Below are positions 27,755 through 34,520 of a DNA stretch of 43,989 nt, one piece after another (the first letter of the stretch is position 1; every line of letters starts with the position of its first letter). This DNA is from Microcaldota archaeon (GTDB lineage Archaea; Micrarchaeota; Micrarchaeia; Micrarchaeales; CABMGC01), in contig JAJZNA010000021.1 in the NCBI GenBank assembly GCA_021848065.1, forward strand, positions 1-43,989, given 5' to 3'. The notes beneath the pieces were generated by a model that was given only the letters and a program-made list of their open reading frames with translations, was not told where the DNA came from and did no database searches. Made by a program: the position numbers and the translations under genes.

Positions 27755-27813
27755 GCATCTCCTTTGCACGCCCTCTGGGATAATGCCCTTTTAGTATTTT
27801 GGTCAAATCTCCC

Positions 27814-27831
27814 AGCCTTTTCGGCTTTTTA
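27814..27831 (+). terminator. Short hairpin with T-run
   Basis: AGCC-TTTTC-GGCT followed by TTTTTAT lies about 60 bases after the 27754 stop. The stem is only 4 bp, so it is a weak candidate. Confidence 0.4.
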
Positions 27832-27917
27832 TTCATTAATCCTGCAGTTTTGGGCACTATCGGCAGGCTGAATAGCACTGGCTATCGATATTCGCAGTAA
27901 AACTCCAAGCATAACCT

Positions 27918-27962
27918 TTTTATATAATGGCTTATATATTAACTATAGGCGATATATAATGG
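27918..27962 (+). promoter_or_regulatory. Promoter and possible operator of the toxin-antitoxin operon
   Basis: TTTTATATAA (27918-27927) is centred about 36 bases before ATG 27959. The decamer TATATAATGG occurs twice as a direct repeat (27921-27930 and 27953-27962), bracketing CTTATATATT. One copy overlaps the TATA and the other overlaps the start codon, a layout suited to autorepression by a ribbon-helix-helix antitoxin. Confidence 0.45.
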
Positions 27963-28180
27963 TAGAGGAGGTCACTACAATACAGCTAAGCAAGTCCGTT
28001 GTAAAGATGCTCAAAGAGATTAAAAAGTATCCAAGGGAGACATACTCGGAGGTAATACAGGACCTTATAAAAACTTCACAAGAGGCTAAAGAGTTCAATA
28101 AGTTCGTGCAGGAGGCGCAGAAGGCAAAAATGAAGGAGCTTTGGGGCGAAGGGGACTACAGTGCGTGGGAGCATGCCTAG
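27959..28180 (+). CDS. Ribbon-helix-helix type antitoxin, 73 aa
   Basis: The N-terminal 40 residues (TTIQLSKSVVKMLKEIK, then PRETYSEVIQDLI) match the strand-helix-helix pattern of VapB/RHH-like archaeal antitoxins, including the common PRETY-x-[ED]-V/I motif. The C-terminal part is charged (KAKMKELWGEGDYSAWEHA), typical of an unstructured toxin-binding tail. The last codons overlap the toxin start, so the two are translated together. Expected role: bind and neutralise the toxin and repress the operon. The repeated TATATAATGG motifs upstream are a candidate binding site. Confidence 0.75.
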   Translation: MVEEVTTIQLSKSVVKMLKEIKKYPRETYSEVIQDLIKTSQEAKEFNKFVQEAQKAKMKELWGEGDYSAWEHA

Positions 28181-28487
28181 ATCTGGCGATATCATAATAG
28201 CTAGGATGCAGTTCACTGACACTAACGAGTCAAAAATACGCCCAGCCCTTGTACTATTTGAAGAATTGGGGAATGTTATAATAGCCGGGATAACAACAAA
28301 TTTGAAGATGAAAGGCATTCCGATAACCGTAAGGGAAGGGGCTGCACAGGAAAGCGTATTGAAACTCAATTACATACTTACGATTACGGATGAGGCAATA
28401 ATAAAGACAGTATTCCATCTCAACACAGAGAAGAAGCGTCTGGTATTTGCAGAACTGGGCAAGAGATTGGGGATGCTTGATGAATAG
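28173..28487 (+). CDS. PemK/MazF-like toxin, 104 aa
   Basis: The N-terminus SGDIIIARMQFTDTNESKIRPALVL matches the MazF/PemK core: GDI, then F-[TS]-D, then K-x-RPALVL. The C-terminal KLNYILTITDEAII...V-F-AELGKRL matches the later strands and helix. This family consists of endoribonucleases that cut mRNA at short motifs. ATG 28173 is chosen (MPRSGD) over the upstream GTG at 28161 because it overlaps the antitoxin stop by eight bases, as is usual for such pairs. The length is normal for the family, so it appears intact. Confidence 0.8.
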   Translation: MPRSGDIIIARMQFTDTNESKIRPALVLFEELGNVIIAGITTNLKMKGIPITVREGAAQESVLKLNYILTITDEAIIKTVFHLNTEKKRLVFAELGKRLGMLDE

Positions 28488-28536
28488 ACTAAGGGCTTCG
28501 CATTCATGACGCTTATTGTAACATCTTTAGGACTCT

Positions 28537-29298
28537 CTATATTGCCTTCACAACTTCCAGGAATGTCCTGACGTACTCCTCGAGCATGGCCTTGAACTCC
28601 TTGTCCCCTATATCGTCCCTCATGCCAACCATGAGCCTGTTGAAGTATCCGAACCTTTCAGCGGCAGAAGGGTTTATTGCGTATAGGAATTTCAGGTTCG
28701 TGTCCCTTGCCCTGAAATTGGCGTCAGGAAGCGAATGCCTTTCCATATTGCTTATCGCGAAAGAGTTGCTAAGCATTATTATCGCGTTGTTCCACCTGTC
28801 CCTTTCGGAGTTGCCTGTCCTGGCAGGCTTCTCCTTGACCCATCCCTGTATGAACCTGCCCAGCATGCTTGGCGAGAGCGCCTTTCCGTTTATGAGCGCC
28901 ATGAATGCGATGTCATCCGCATAGAGGTCCTCCAGATGGTTCATGATGCCTATCACCGCATCCTTCTGGTAATCCCTTTTGAGCTTTCTGCTGAACTTGC
29001 GCAGCACGCTTGAGAATATCCTCCTATTGTGCGAAGGGTGGTTTATGGAACTCCTGTATATGTGCGCTATCTCGTGCACAAGCAGCCCTTCCACGAATCC
29101 CGACTTAAGCGCATTTTCAGAGACTACGATAAGGTTGCCATCCCTCTCGGGCCTTGTGTATCCCATTATGTCCAGCTTGTTGTCAACGACAACCCCAACG
29201 GCCTGGCTTACGTTGAAGCCACTGCCTCTCATCATATCCATCGCCCTGTCGAATGCTTCGTCAACGGATTCCTGGGAGGGGTCGTCAAAATATGGCAT
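28537..29298 (-). CDS. HExxH zinc-metalloprotease-like protein, 253 aa
   Basis: The motif LLVHEIAHIYRSS contains HExxH, the zinc-binding and catalytic signature of zincins. About 50 residues later, HLEDLYADD fits an ExxxD-type third-ligand helix as in gluzincins. This is inference. No signal peptide or membrane helix is seen, so it is probably cytosolic. The frame is open to 29370, but ATG 29298 (MPYFDDPSQE) is chosen because a clear TATA (minus-strand GTTTTTATATAGC, 29318-29330) lies about 26 bases upstream, and the longer form would overlap the alkA end at 29336. It may belong to an archaeal family of unknown function. Substrate unknown. Confidence 0.72.
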   Translation of the reverse strand: MPYFDDPSQESVDEAFDRAMDMMRGSGFNVSQAVGVVVDNKLDIMGYTRPERDGNLIVVSENALKSGFVEGLLVHEIAHIYRSSINHPSHNRRIFSSVLRKFSRKLKRDYQKDAVIGIMNHLEDLYADDIAFMALINGKALSPSMLGRFIQGWVKEKPARTGNSERDRWNNAIIMLSNSFAISNMERHSLPDANFRARDTNLKFLYAINPSAAERFGYFNRLMVGMRDDIGDKEFKAMLEEYVRTFLEVVKAI

Positions 29299-29317
29299 AA
29301 TCGTATTCACAGGAGAA

Positions 29318-29330
29318 GCTATATAAAAAC
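29318..29330 (-). promoter_or_regulatory. TATA box that sets the 29298 start
   Basis: The minus strand reads GTTTTTATATAGC, about 26 bases before ATG 29298. It lies between the alkA stop and this gene. Confidence 0.6.
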
Positions 29331-29817
29331 GCCCTTCAAAGTTCGGTTCTTTTAGGCTTCTTTTGCCCATCTACCGAGCGCCACAGGTATATCGTCGCTA
29401 TGGACCTGTAAGGCTTCCACTTCCTTGATATCGCATGCATCCTTCCCTTCCCAGGGAGCCTGCGCATTGCGTACTCCTTCTGCATGGCCTTCATTATGAC
29501 AAGGTCGTCCGCGGGAAAGATGTCCGCCCTGTTCAGGCTGAATATGAGGAACATCTCAGCGGTCCATCTTCCAATGCCCTTGACTTCGTCCAGCTTTTTA
29601 ACAACATCATCATCCGCAAGGGCACTGAGCCCCTCCAGCGATAGCCTGCCGCTCTCAAGCCTCTCGGAAAGGTTCTTTATAAAAAGTGGCGTAAAATCCA
29701 CCACCTTCAGTGGTGGGATATAAGCCACCGCAACATGTAAATACTTTCTTGCCATAATATCGTCGTGAACTATTCTGTTGAATAGGGATATAGGTATAAG
29801 GTTGGCAACTGCCGTAA

Positions 29818-29934
29818 AACCAAAATCAATCAAATATTCAATATGTTGAACTACCGAAGGACATTCGGGAAGTCAAGCCTCCGGAGACTTCGACCTACAC
29901 ATGCCGCAAAGGGGCATGCAAGTCGTGCCGATGA
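29818..29934 (+). pseudogene. tnpB: C-terminal remnant of TnpB
   Basis: A frame within the element reads ...ELPKDIREVKPPETSTYTCRKG to a TGA at 29932-29934. The VKPxETSTxT pattern resembles the extreme C-terminus of IS605-family TnpB proteins. All RuvC catalytic parts and the zinc finger are missing, so it is not a nuclease. Confidence 0.55.
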
Positions 29935-30041
29935 ATCAGGAACTAAACGCTTCGCAGATGAGATTCTGCGCAGAAGGAAACTTCGCAACGCAGGATGGAT
30001 GAAGCTAAAAGCCCACGAATTCATTCGTGGGAGGATGTCAC
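29935..30041 (+). ncRNA. Possible omega-RNA scaffold at the element right end
   Basis: In IS605-family elements the TnpB guide RNA scaffold spans the tnpB 3' end and the right-end hairpin, with the guide starting at the first flanking base. The sequence after the tnpB remnant (ATGAATCAGGAACTAAACGC and on to the right hairpin) looks like such a scaffold. Here the guide would begin at 30042 and be antisense to alkA. Expression is not shown by the sequence. Confidence 0.35.
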
Positions 30042-30380
30042 GTAAGCGTACTTCTGCGGGGATATCCCTGCCCTGCGCACCTTCCCTTCTGGGGTTTCGA
30101 GGAATTCCCTGGGCCTTGGGAAGCGGCCCCCGTAGAGCTGCATAAACCTGGAGAATATGGAATCTGCTGCCGAATTGGATATCTGCTGCGATATGAAGGA
30201 GCGTACCCGCGCCTCATAGCCGTCCCTCCCCCACTCAAACTTTATGGCGCCGAACCTGCCTATTATGCCTGCCATGACCTTGTCCCTGTCAGCCACATGT
30301 GCGGCACCTTTCTTCCATGTCTTTTTGTCAATGATGGATTCAAATGCGTTGGACTTCATGGCCAAAGCCACCTTGATCTA

Positions 30381-30390
30381 TCCTATATGC
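30381..30390 (-). promoter_or_regulatory. TATA box of the interrupted alkA
   Basis: The minus strand reads GCATATAGGA, centred about 27 bases before ATG 30359. This favours that ATG over the GTG at 30371. Confidence 0.45.
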
Positions 30391-30444
30391 GCAAGCATCT
30401 GGTTGGCGCACCTTTTCCCAATGGGATGTGGCTGCGTACGCATT

Positions 30445-31014
30445 TCAAGCGGACACTTGCCTGCCAACCAGCCTAAGGATGATTGACCTGATGCTGCTGT
30501 CCTCTAGGTGCTTGTTGAGCAGGACTTCCTTGTCAAGCAGTGGCGTGACTACCAATATGAATGCCGATGTGGTCAGAAGGTGCATGGCTGTGAATGGTAT
30601 CTGCCCTATCAGCGCCTGCCAGAAGCCTATGGGCGGATATAGGAAGGGGGTTGCTATGACCCCTGTTACGAAGTCGAATACGAGAACTCCGAACACACCA
30701 TATCCAAGGTACCTCTTGATCCCTACCCTCTTCCTGTCCTTAAGCGCATAATGGAAGATTACTCCAAGAATCCCGTATGTGAGGCTGGTGACAACTGTCC
30801 AGGCACCAACATAACCCGTGACGAAGTCAAACGACGCCATTGTTATGAACGGGAATGCGAACGATGTCCACACCGAGCTCCTCCTTGAGAACGGGAGGGC
30901 CATGGACATTATGGGATCGTTGTTAGGTATGACTCTGAGGAGCCGTATCGCGTTTGCTATTACCATTGAAAGGACGAGCCTCGCAAAGTTGTTTCCTTTC
31001 CCATCGGACTTCAT
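30445..31014 (-). CDS. Multi-pass membrane protein, 189 aa
   Basis: There are about five hydrophobic segments, including LVLSMVIANAIRLLRVI, FPFITMASFDFVTGYVG, WTVVTSLTYGILGVIF, YGVFGVLVFDFVTGVI and LLTTSAFILVVTPLL. The phrase FDFVTG occurs twice, suggesting internal duplication. The compact size and the G-x-WT-x-x-TSLTYG stretch recall substrate-binding (S) components of ECF transporters. No energising subunits are adjacent, so this is only a possibility. ATG 31014 (MKSDGKG) is preferred to the frame's upstream TTG at 31044 because TATA-like ACTTATAAG and TTTTATAATC lie just upstream. Substrate unknown. Confidence 0.65.
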   Translation of the reverse strand: MKSDGKGNNFARLVLSMVIANAIRLLRVIPNNDPIMSMALPFSRRSSVWTSFAFPFITMASFDFVTGYVGAWTVVTSLTYGILGVIFHYALKDRKRVGIKRYLGYGVFGVLVFDFVTGVIATPFLYPPIGFWQALIGQIPFTAMHLLTTSAFILVVTPLLDKEVLLNKHLEDSSIRSIILRLVGRQVSA

Positions 31015-31063
31015 GAAAATCAGTTTCTTATAAGTTAAAATCAAGCATGATTATAAAATGAGA

Positions 31064-31090
31064 GATGCTGCGGCTTTCGGCCACAGCATC
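31064..31090 (-). terminator. Hairpin terminator after the CDGSH gene
   Basis: GATGCTG (31064-31070) pairs with CAGCATC (31084-31090), and GGC pairs with GCC inside, leaving a short loop and one mismatch. On the minus strand it follows the 31101 stop and runs into TCTCATTTTATAA, a T-rich tract. It also insulates the 31014 membrane-protein gene. Confidence 0.65.
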
Positions 31091-31100
31091 TTCCGTACAA

Positions 31101-31277
31101 TCACTCCTTGAGCTCCATCTTGGTCTTGTCTGCCCTGAATCCGGAAGTTGCATGCGCGCCATCGCACAGCGGCTTCTTGCCGGAATGTCCGCATCTGCAG
31201 AGAGCGAACTCTACCTTATCATCCTTCTTTATCAGTACTGGCCCATCCTTTGTGAATTCAAAATCTACTTTGGACAT
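31101..31277 (-). CDS. CDGSH-type iron-sulfur protein, 58 aa
   Basis: The frame encodes 58 residues with the complete CDGSH signature C-x-C-x2-S-x3-P-x-C-D-G-x-H (CRCGHSGKKPLCDGAH). This binds a 2Fe-2S cluster through three cysteines and one histidine, as in mitoNEET-like proteins. The protein is the minimal cluster domain with no membrane anchor, so it is a soluble electron-transfer or Fe-S handling protein. The ATG at 31277 has a TATA (minus-strand CTTATATAGA at 31307-31316) about 34 bases upstream, and a strong hairpin follows the stop. It is divergent from the 31389 gene. Confidence 0.9.
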   Translation of the reverse strand: MSKVDFEFTKDGPVLIKKDDKVEFALCRCGHSGKKPLCDGAHATSGFRADKTKMELKE

Positions 31278-31306
31278 ATTCTCACGCCAATATTATCCCT
31301 TATGAA

Positions 31307-31361
31307 TCTATATAAGCGTTGCTGCTTTGCTGCTATTCCACTGGTGCCAAATATTTATATC
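31307..31361. promoter_or_regulatory. Divergent promoters for the CDGSH gene and the 31389 gene
   Basis: A minus-strand TATA, CTTATATAGA (31307-31316), lies about 34 bases before ATG 31277. A plus-strand TATA, AATATTTATATC (31350-31361), lies about 34 bases before ATG 31389. Both predict near-leaderless transcripts. Confidence 0.6.
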
Positions 31362-31388
31362 TGGGTTTGCTATGGAATACCTGTTAAT

Positions 31389-31853
31389 ATGGACGGCACG
31401 AACCACATGCATCATGTGCGAATTTACCGGGCCAGTCCCGGAATCTGCCTTGCAGTGCCTGAGCCTGTAAAAAGCCTATCCAGCGTGAAGCTTATATCAA
31501 GGAAAGAGTCACCAATAGATGTGCACATATCCAAGCTCGTGAAGTCGCTGAATCTGGCAGGAATGCGCACCAACTCGTCCTGCGAAGGCCATGAAGACCC
31601 TTCAAAGCCGTCATTCCCCTATGTGGACTTTACAGATGTGCAGCATGGTCTTGGCGCACTCATAGCGCAGTTCAATGAAACTGATCCGATAAAATGGCAA
31701 TATGTGCCTGGATCCTCACTTTCCCCATCCCCTCTGGCACGTCATAGGCCGCTAGCAGAGCTTCAGGAAAGTGCCGAGAGGCTTGCCGATTTCCTGTTCA
31801 CGAACTGGCTGAAGCCGCAGTTGAGGGACGGCGCCGCTAGAGATACCTGGTGA
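31389..31853 (+). CDS. Unrecognised protein, 154 aa
   Basis: No named family is recognised. The frame is open from 31065, but ATG 31389 (MDGTNHMHHVRIYRA) is chosen because a TATA lies about 34 bases upstream. The longer form would also run through the CDGSH gene on the other strand. The central NSSCEGHEDPSKPSFPYVDF, with its Cys, His and acidic residues next to an aromatic-rich strand, looks like a conserved metal- or ligand-binding patch. An N-terminal cluster (HMHH) is also His-rich. It is predicted soluble. The end overlaps the convergent hydrolase gene by 17 bases. Confidence 0.65.
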   Translation: MDGTNHMHHVRIYRASPGICLAVPEPVKSLSSVKLISRKESPIDVHISKLVKSLNLAGMRTNSSCEGHEDPSKPSFPYVDFTDVQHGLGALIAQFNETDPIKWQYVPGSSLSPSPLARHRPLAELQESAERLADFLFTNWLKPQLRDGAARDTW

Positions 31854-32481
31854 ACCATTCGGATGCAAGCCTTGAGACCTCTTCAAGCTTCCCCGCCTCC
31901 TCGAAGAGGTGCGTGGCCCCGTCCACTACCTCGAGCTTCTTCTCACACCTGAGCTTTTGCATGGCCTCCCTGTTCAGCTCTATTACCTCCTCATCAAGCC
32001 CTCCCACTATCAGCAGAGTGGGGCACCTGACCTTTGGTAGCGAGCCTGCGGCAAGGTCCGGCCTTCCGCCCCTGGAGACAACTGCCTTGACGTGCGCGCG
32101 CATGCCTGCGGCAGATATGAGGGCGGCAGCAGCCCCTGTGCTAGAGCCGAAGTATCCGATGCCCAGCTTCCCTGCCTCATTGTTACTTAGGGCCCATTCA
32201 GTAGCAGCAGGCAGCCTTCTTGAAAGAAGGCCTATATCAAACCTCAACTGCCCTGTAATATCGTCAATCCTGCCCTCTTCCTCTGTAAGGAGGTCGAATA
32301 GCAGCGTGCCGATTCCTTTGCGGTTAAGGTAGCCTGAGACAAACTTATTGCGCGGGCTCAGCCTGCTGCTTGCGCTTCCATGCGCGAAAAGCACGAGCCC
32401 TGATGCGCCTTGAGGTATGGCGAGCGTACCCCTAAGCGACCCATCACCGCCAAGCCCTATCCTGACTTCGGTTTCTGCCAT
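31837..32481 (-). CDS. Alpha/beta hydrolase, dienelactone-hydrolase-like, 214 aa
   Basis: This is a compact alpha/beta-hydrolase. The oxyanion-hole strand is LVLFAHGSASS, the nucleophile elbow is GYFGSSTGAAA (GxSxG), the acid lies in LLIVGGLDEEV and the histidine in VDGATHLFEE, so the catalytic triad appears complete. There is no signal peptide, so it is cytosolic. The length suits the small dienelactone-hydrolase/esterase group. Substrate cannot be told. The ATG at 32481 is followed by a normal N-terminal strand. Its 3' end overlaps the convergent 31389-31853 gene by 17 bases. Confidence 0.82.
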   Translation of the reverse strand: MAETEVRIGLGGDGSLRGTLAIPQGASGLVLFAHGSASSRLSPRNKFVSGYLNRKGIGTLLFDLLTEEEGRIDDITGQLRFDIGLLSRRLPAATEWALSNNEAGKLGIGYFGSSTGAAAALISAAGMRAHVKAVVSRGGRPDLAAGSLPKVRCPTLLIVGGLDEEVIELNREAMQKLRCEKKLEVVDGATHLFEEAGKLEEVSRLASEWFTRYL

Positions 32482-32547
32482 GACTGGAATTGCACATTAA
32501 ACGAATATTAATCCCTACAGCACGTCAAACCGAAACAATACTCCCCT

Positions 32548-32557
32548 ATTTTAAAGC
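32548..32557 (+). promoter_or_regulatory. TATA box of the MacB-like operon
   Basis: ATTTTAAAGC is centred about 26 bases before ATG 32578. This predicts a leaderless first cistron and rules against the TTG at 32569. Confidence 0.5.
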
Positions 32558-32577
32558 TTGGCTGCAATTTGATTACC

Positions 32578-33267
32578 ATGGAAGACTACTCCTTGCGCGT
32601 GAGCAACGTATCAAAGGTCTACCATAGCGGGGAGGTTGAGGTCAGGGCCCTTGACAATGTCTCATTCACTTTCAAGAAGGGCGATTTCGCTGCCATAGTG
32701 GGCCCTTCGGGAAGCGGCAAGTCCACCCTCATGAACATACTGGGCACCATAGACAAGCCTTCCAGCGGGGAGGTGTACATAGACGGGCTGCCAACTTCCG
32801 AGATAACCGGGGACAGGCTTGCGGAGTTCAGGAACAAGAAGCTGGGCTTCGTCTTCCAGGCATTCAACCTGATAAACGGGCTGGATGCTGAAAAGAACGT
32901 GGAGCTGCCTTTGATGGTAAATCCAATGGATGAGAAAAGGCGCAAGGCCAAGGCCGACAGGCTGCTCACAAAGCTGGGCCTGGGCGCCAGGCTGCAGCTC
33001 AAGCCCACGCAGCTTAGCGGAGGGGAGCAGCAGCGTGTGGCAATAGCCAGGGCGCTGATAAACGACCCTGTGATAGTCCTTGCGGACGAGCCCACCGGCA
33101 ACCTTGACACAAAGTCCGGCGACGAGGTGGTAAGCCTTCTAAGGAAGATAAGCAGGGAGGACAAAGTTACGGTAGTGATGGTGACGCACAATTTGGAAAC
33201 TACAAAGCATTGCGATAAAATAATCTATATTCGGGATGGGAAATTGGAAAAAGAGGTTGTAAAATGA
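32578..33267 (+). CDS. ABC transporter ATP-binding protein, MacB/LolD type, 229 aa
   Basis: This is the nucleotide-binding subunit of a MacB/LolD-family ABC system. Walker A is GPSGSGKST, the Q-loop FVFQAFNL, the signature LSGGEQQR, Walker B VIVLADEPTG and the H-loop MVTHN. All catalytic motifs are intact and the length is normal. It powers the FtsX-like permease at 34521-35798. These systems usually act as mechanotransmitters on extracytoplasmic substrates rather than as classic importers. The stop overlaps the next gene's start (ATGA at 33264-33267), showing tight translational coupling with the secreted middle subunit. Confidence 0.93.
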   Translation: MEDYSLRVSNVSKVYHSGEVEVRALDNVSFTFKKGDFAAIVGPSGSGKSTLMNILGTIDKPSSGEVYIDGLPTSEITGDRLAEFRNKKLGFVFQAFNLINGLDAEKNVELPLMVNPMDEKRRKAKADRLLTKLGLGARLQLKPTQLSGGEQQRVAIARALINDPVIVLADEPTGNLDTKSGDEVVSLLRKISREDKVTVVMVTHNLETTKHCDKIIYIRDGKLEKEVVK

Positions 33268-34499
33268 AAGCGTATTTTGCATTTGCGTTCGCACTGGTGC
33301 TGATGTCTGTTGTATATGCAGGGACAGGGGGCCCTTCCCCGGTTCCCAGCCCTCCAGGATACTCCATATCCACATCCAATCCTGTCCTTTGCAGGGGCAC
33401 TACCAATAACGTGCAGATGCTTGTAACAAACCTGGGCAGGGGAAACCTCTCTGCCATGCAGAACATTCAGCTTGGGGTGACGAGCTCCAAGAGCGTGCTC
33501 TCCAGCACCATCAGCGCCGGCACAATAAGCGCAAACACCACCAAAGCGATAACTGTCCCGGTATTCGTCAATGCAAACGCATCTTCCCTCATACAGGTCA
33601 CCGTGCTGATAAACTACTACTATTACACCTATTACACTGACAGCGAGACGCAGAACGTCACGTTCCAGGTGCAGAGCTGTGGAAGCCCCCTCTCGGTCAA
33701 GGTATCCCCCCTGATACTCCAGGCCGGGGGAATACAGAACCTCACGATAAACTTCACAAATTCCGGGAACACCTCGCTGAGGTCAATAATAGCGTATGCA
33801 GGGCTCCCTTCAGCCGACGCCGCGCTACTCACCCCAATGCCAATGCAGATACCTTCCATAGCCCCCCACACGTCCGTGCTCAGGTCCATAAGCGCATACG
33901 TCTTCTCCACCGCATCCACCGCGTTCCCGGTGAATGTCTCAGGCAGCTACTACTCAGGAAACGCGCTCAACGAGATACTCAACAGCACGGAGCTCCTCTC
34001 AAGCGGGATAATAAACCTCAGCGCATCAAGCATAGCCATATCGCCATCGTCCCCGTCCGCGGGAGGGGTCCTGTCCATATCATTCATACTGACCAACATA
34101 GGCACTTCAAGCGCTACGGCAGTGTCCGCGGAGCCGATACTGCCTCCAGGATTCACCTCATTCGGCTCAAATTCCGTATTCGTGGGCGACATAGCCGCGG
34201 ACAGCCAGAGCCCGGTCACAGTGACTCTTGTAACCGAGTCATCGCTCAAGAGCGGCAATTACAACGTGCCGATAAAACTGAACTACCTTAACAGCCTGAG
34301 GTACAATGTGAGCAAGACTATATACGTGCCAGTCCAGGTCTCCAAGCTTGCTACAAACGACACCACGCGCCTGCGCACCCAATCCGGATCAGGGGAAGGG
34401 CTGCTTGTGCTGGTGCTCATAATAGTCATCATCGCTCTTGCGCTGCTGTTCTACCGGGAGAGGAAGTCCATAAGGAAGCACCTCAAGGCCGTACGATGA
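33264..34499 (+). CDS. Secreted, membrane-anchored subunit of the ABC operon, 411 aa
   Basis: An N-terminal signal peptide (MKAYFAFAFALVLMSVVYAG) leads to an ectodomain of beta-sandwich repeats. Their phrases, LTINFTNSGNTSLRSI and LSISFILTNIGTSSATAV, are typical of CARDB/NEW3-like or S-layer-type domains (COG1361-like). A C-terminal membrane helix (GLLVLVLIIVIIALALLFY) and a short basic tail (RERKSIRKHLKAVR) anchor it with the ectodomain outside. It overlaps the ATPase gene by four bases and precedes the permease by 21 bases, so it is probably a dedicated partner, perhaps a substrate-binding or cell-wall-contacting subunit. That role is inferred from position only. Confidence 0.82.
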   Translation: MKAYFAFAFALVLMSVVYAGTGGPSPVPSPPGYSISTSNPVLCRGTTNNVQMLVTNLGRGNLSAMQNIQLGVTSSKSVLSSTISAGTISANTTKAITVPVFVNANASSLIQVTVLINYYYYTYYTDSETQNVTFQVQSCGSPLSVKVSPLILQAGGIQNLTINFTNSGNTSLRSIIAYAGLPSADAALLTPMPMQIPSIAPHTSVLRSISAYVFSTASTAFPVNVSGSYYSGNALNEILNSTELLSSGIINLSASSIAISPSSPSAGGVLSISFILTNIGTSSATAVSAEPILPPGFTSFGSNSVFVGDIAADSQSPVTVTLVTESSLKSGNYNVPIKLNYLNSLRYNVSKTIYVPVQVSKLATNDTTRLRTQSGSGEGLLVLVLIIVIIALALLFYRERKSIRKHLKAVR

Positions 34500-34520
34500 G
34501 CATACCTTGCTGATGATCGG

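Larger units (their letters stand above)
29681..30041 (+). mobile_element. Non-autonomous IS200/IS605-type element (361 bp)
   Basis: Both ends have subterminal hairpins typical of IS200/IS605 elements. On the left, CCACCAC-CTTCA-GTGGTGG (29698-29716) sits inside an outer GTGGC/GCCAC pair (29686-29690 and 29724-29728). On the right, CCCACGAA-TTCA-TTCGTGGG (30012-30031) is followed by AGGATGTCAC, a familiar right-end sequence. It is inserted directly 3' of TTTAT (29676-29680) without a target duplication, as expected for HUH-type single-strand transposition. No tnpA is present and only a tnpB tail remains, so it would need a transposase in trans. It is comparable to PATE/MITE elements described in archaea. 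Confidence 0.85.
29336..30359 (-). pseudogene. alkA: alkA-type DNA glycosylase interrupted by an IS605-like element
   Basis: This is a base-excision-repair glycosylase of the HhH-GPD superfamily (3-methyladenine type), split in two. The N-terminal half (30359-30042) has VRSFISQQISNSAADSIFSRF, the usual AlkA QQ-x-S helix, and ends at QKYAY. The C-terminal half (29680-29336) starts IKNLSERLESGRL and holds the helix-hairpin-helix VKGIGRWTAEMF, the catalytic-Asp region DIFPADD and WKPYRSIATIYLWR. Deleting 29681-30041 joins ...QKYAY to IKNLSERL in frame, giving a 220-residue protein of normal length. The start ATG 30359 has a TATA about 27 bases upstream (30381-30390). As it stands, the upstream half reads into the element and stops after VTSSHE. 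The downstream half can start only from within the element (ATG 29833). The active site therefore lacks its N-terminal half unless the element is removed. Confidence 0.88.

Noticed and set aside
29336..29833. A stand-alone 165-residue glycosylase starting at ATG 29833
   Set aside because: Its first 51 residues are encoded by the inserted element and do not resemble a glycosylase. The true gene continues at 30042.
29843..30145. Plus-strand 100-residue frame across the element and alkA
   Set aside because: It crosses the element boundary into antisense of alkA. The tnpB-tail reading is in a different frame.
31065..31388. Long N-terminal extension of the 31389-31853 protein
   Set aside because: It overlaps the CDGSH gene and its terminator on the other strand, and a TATA places the start at 31389.
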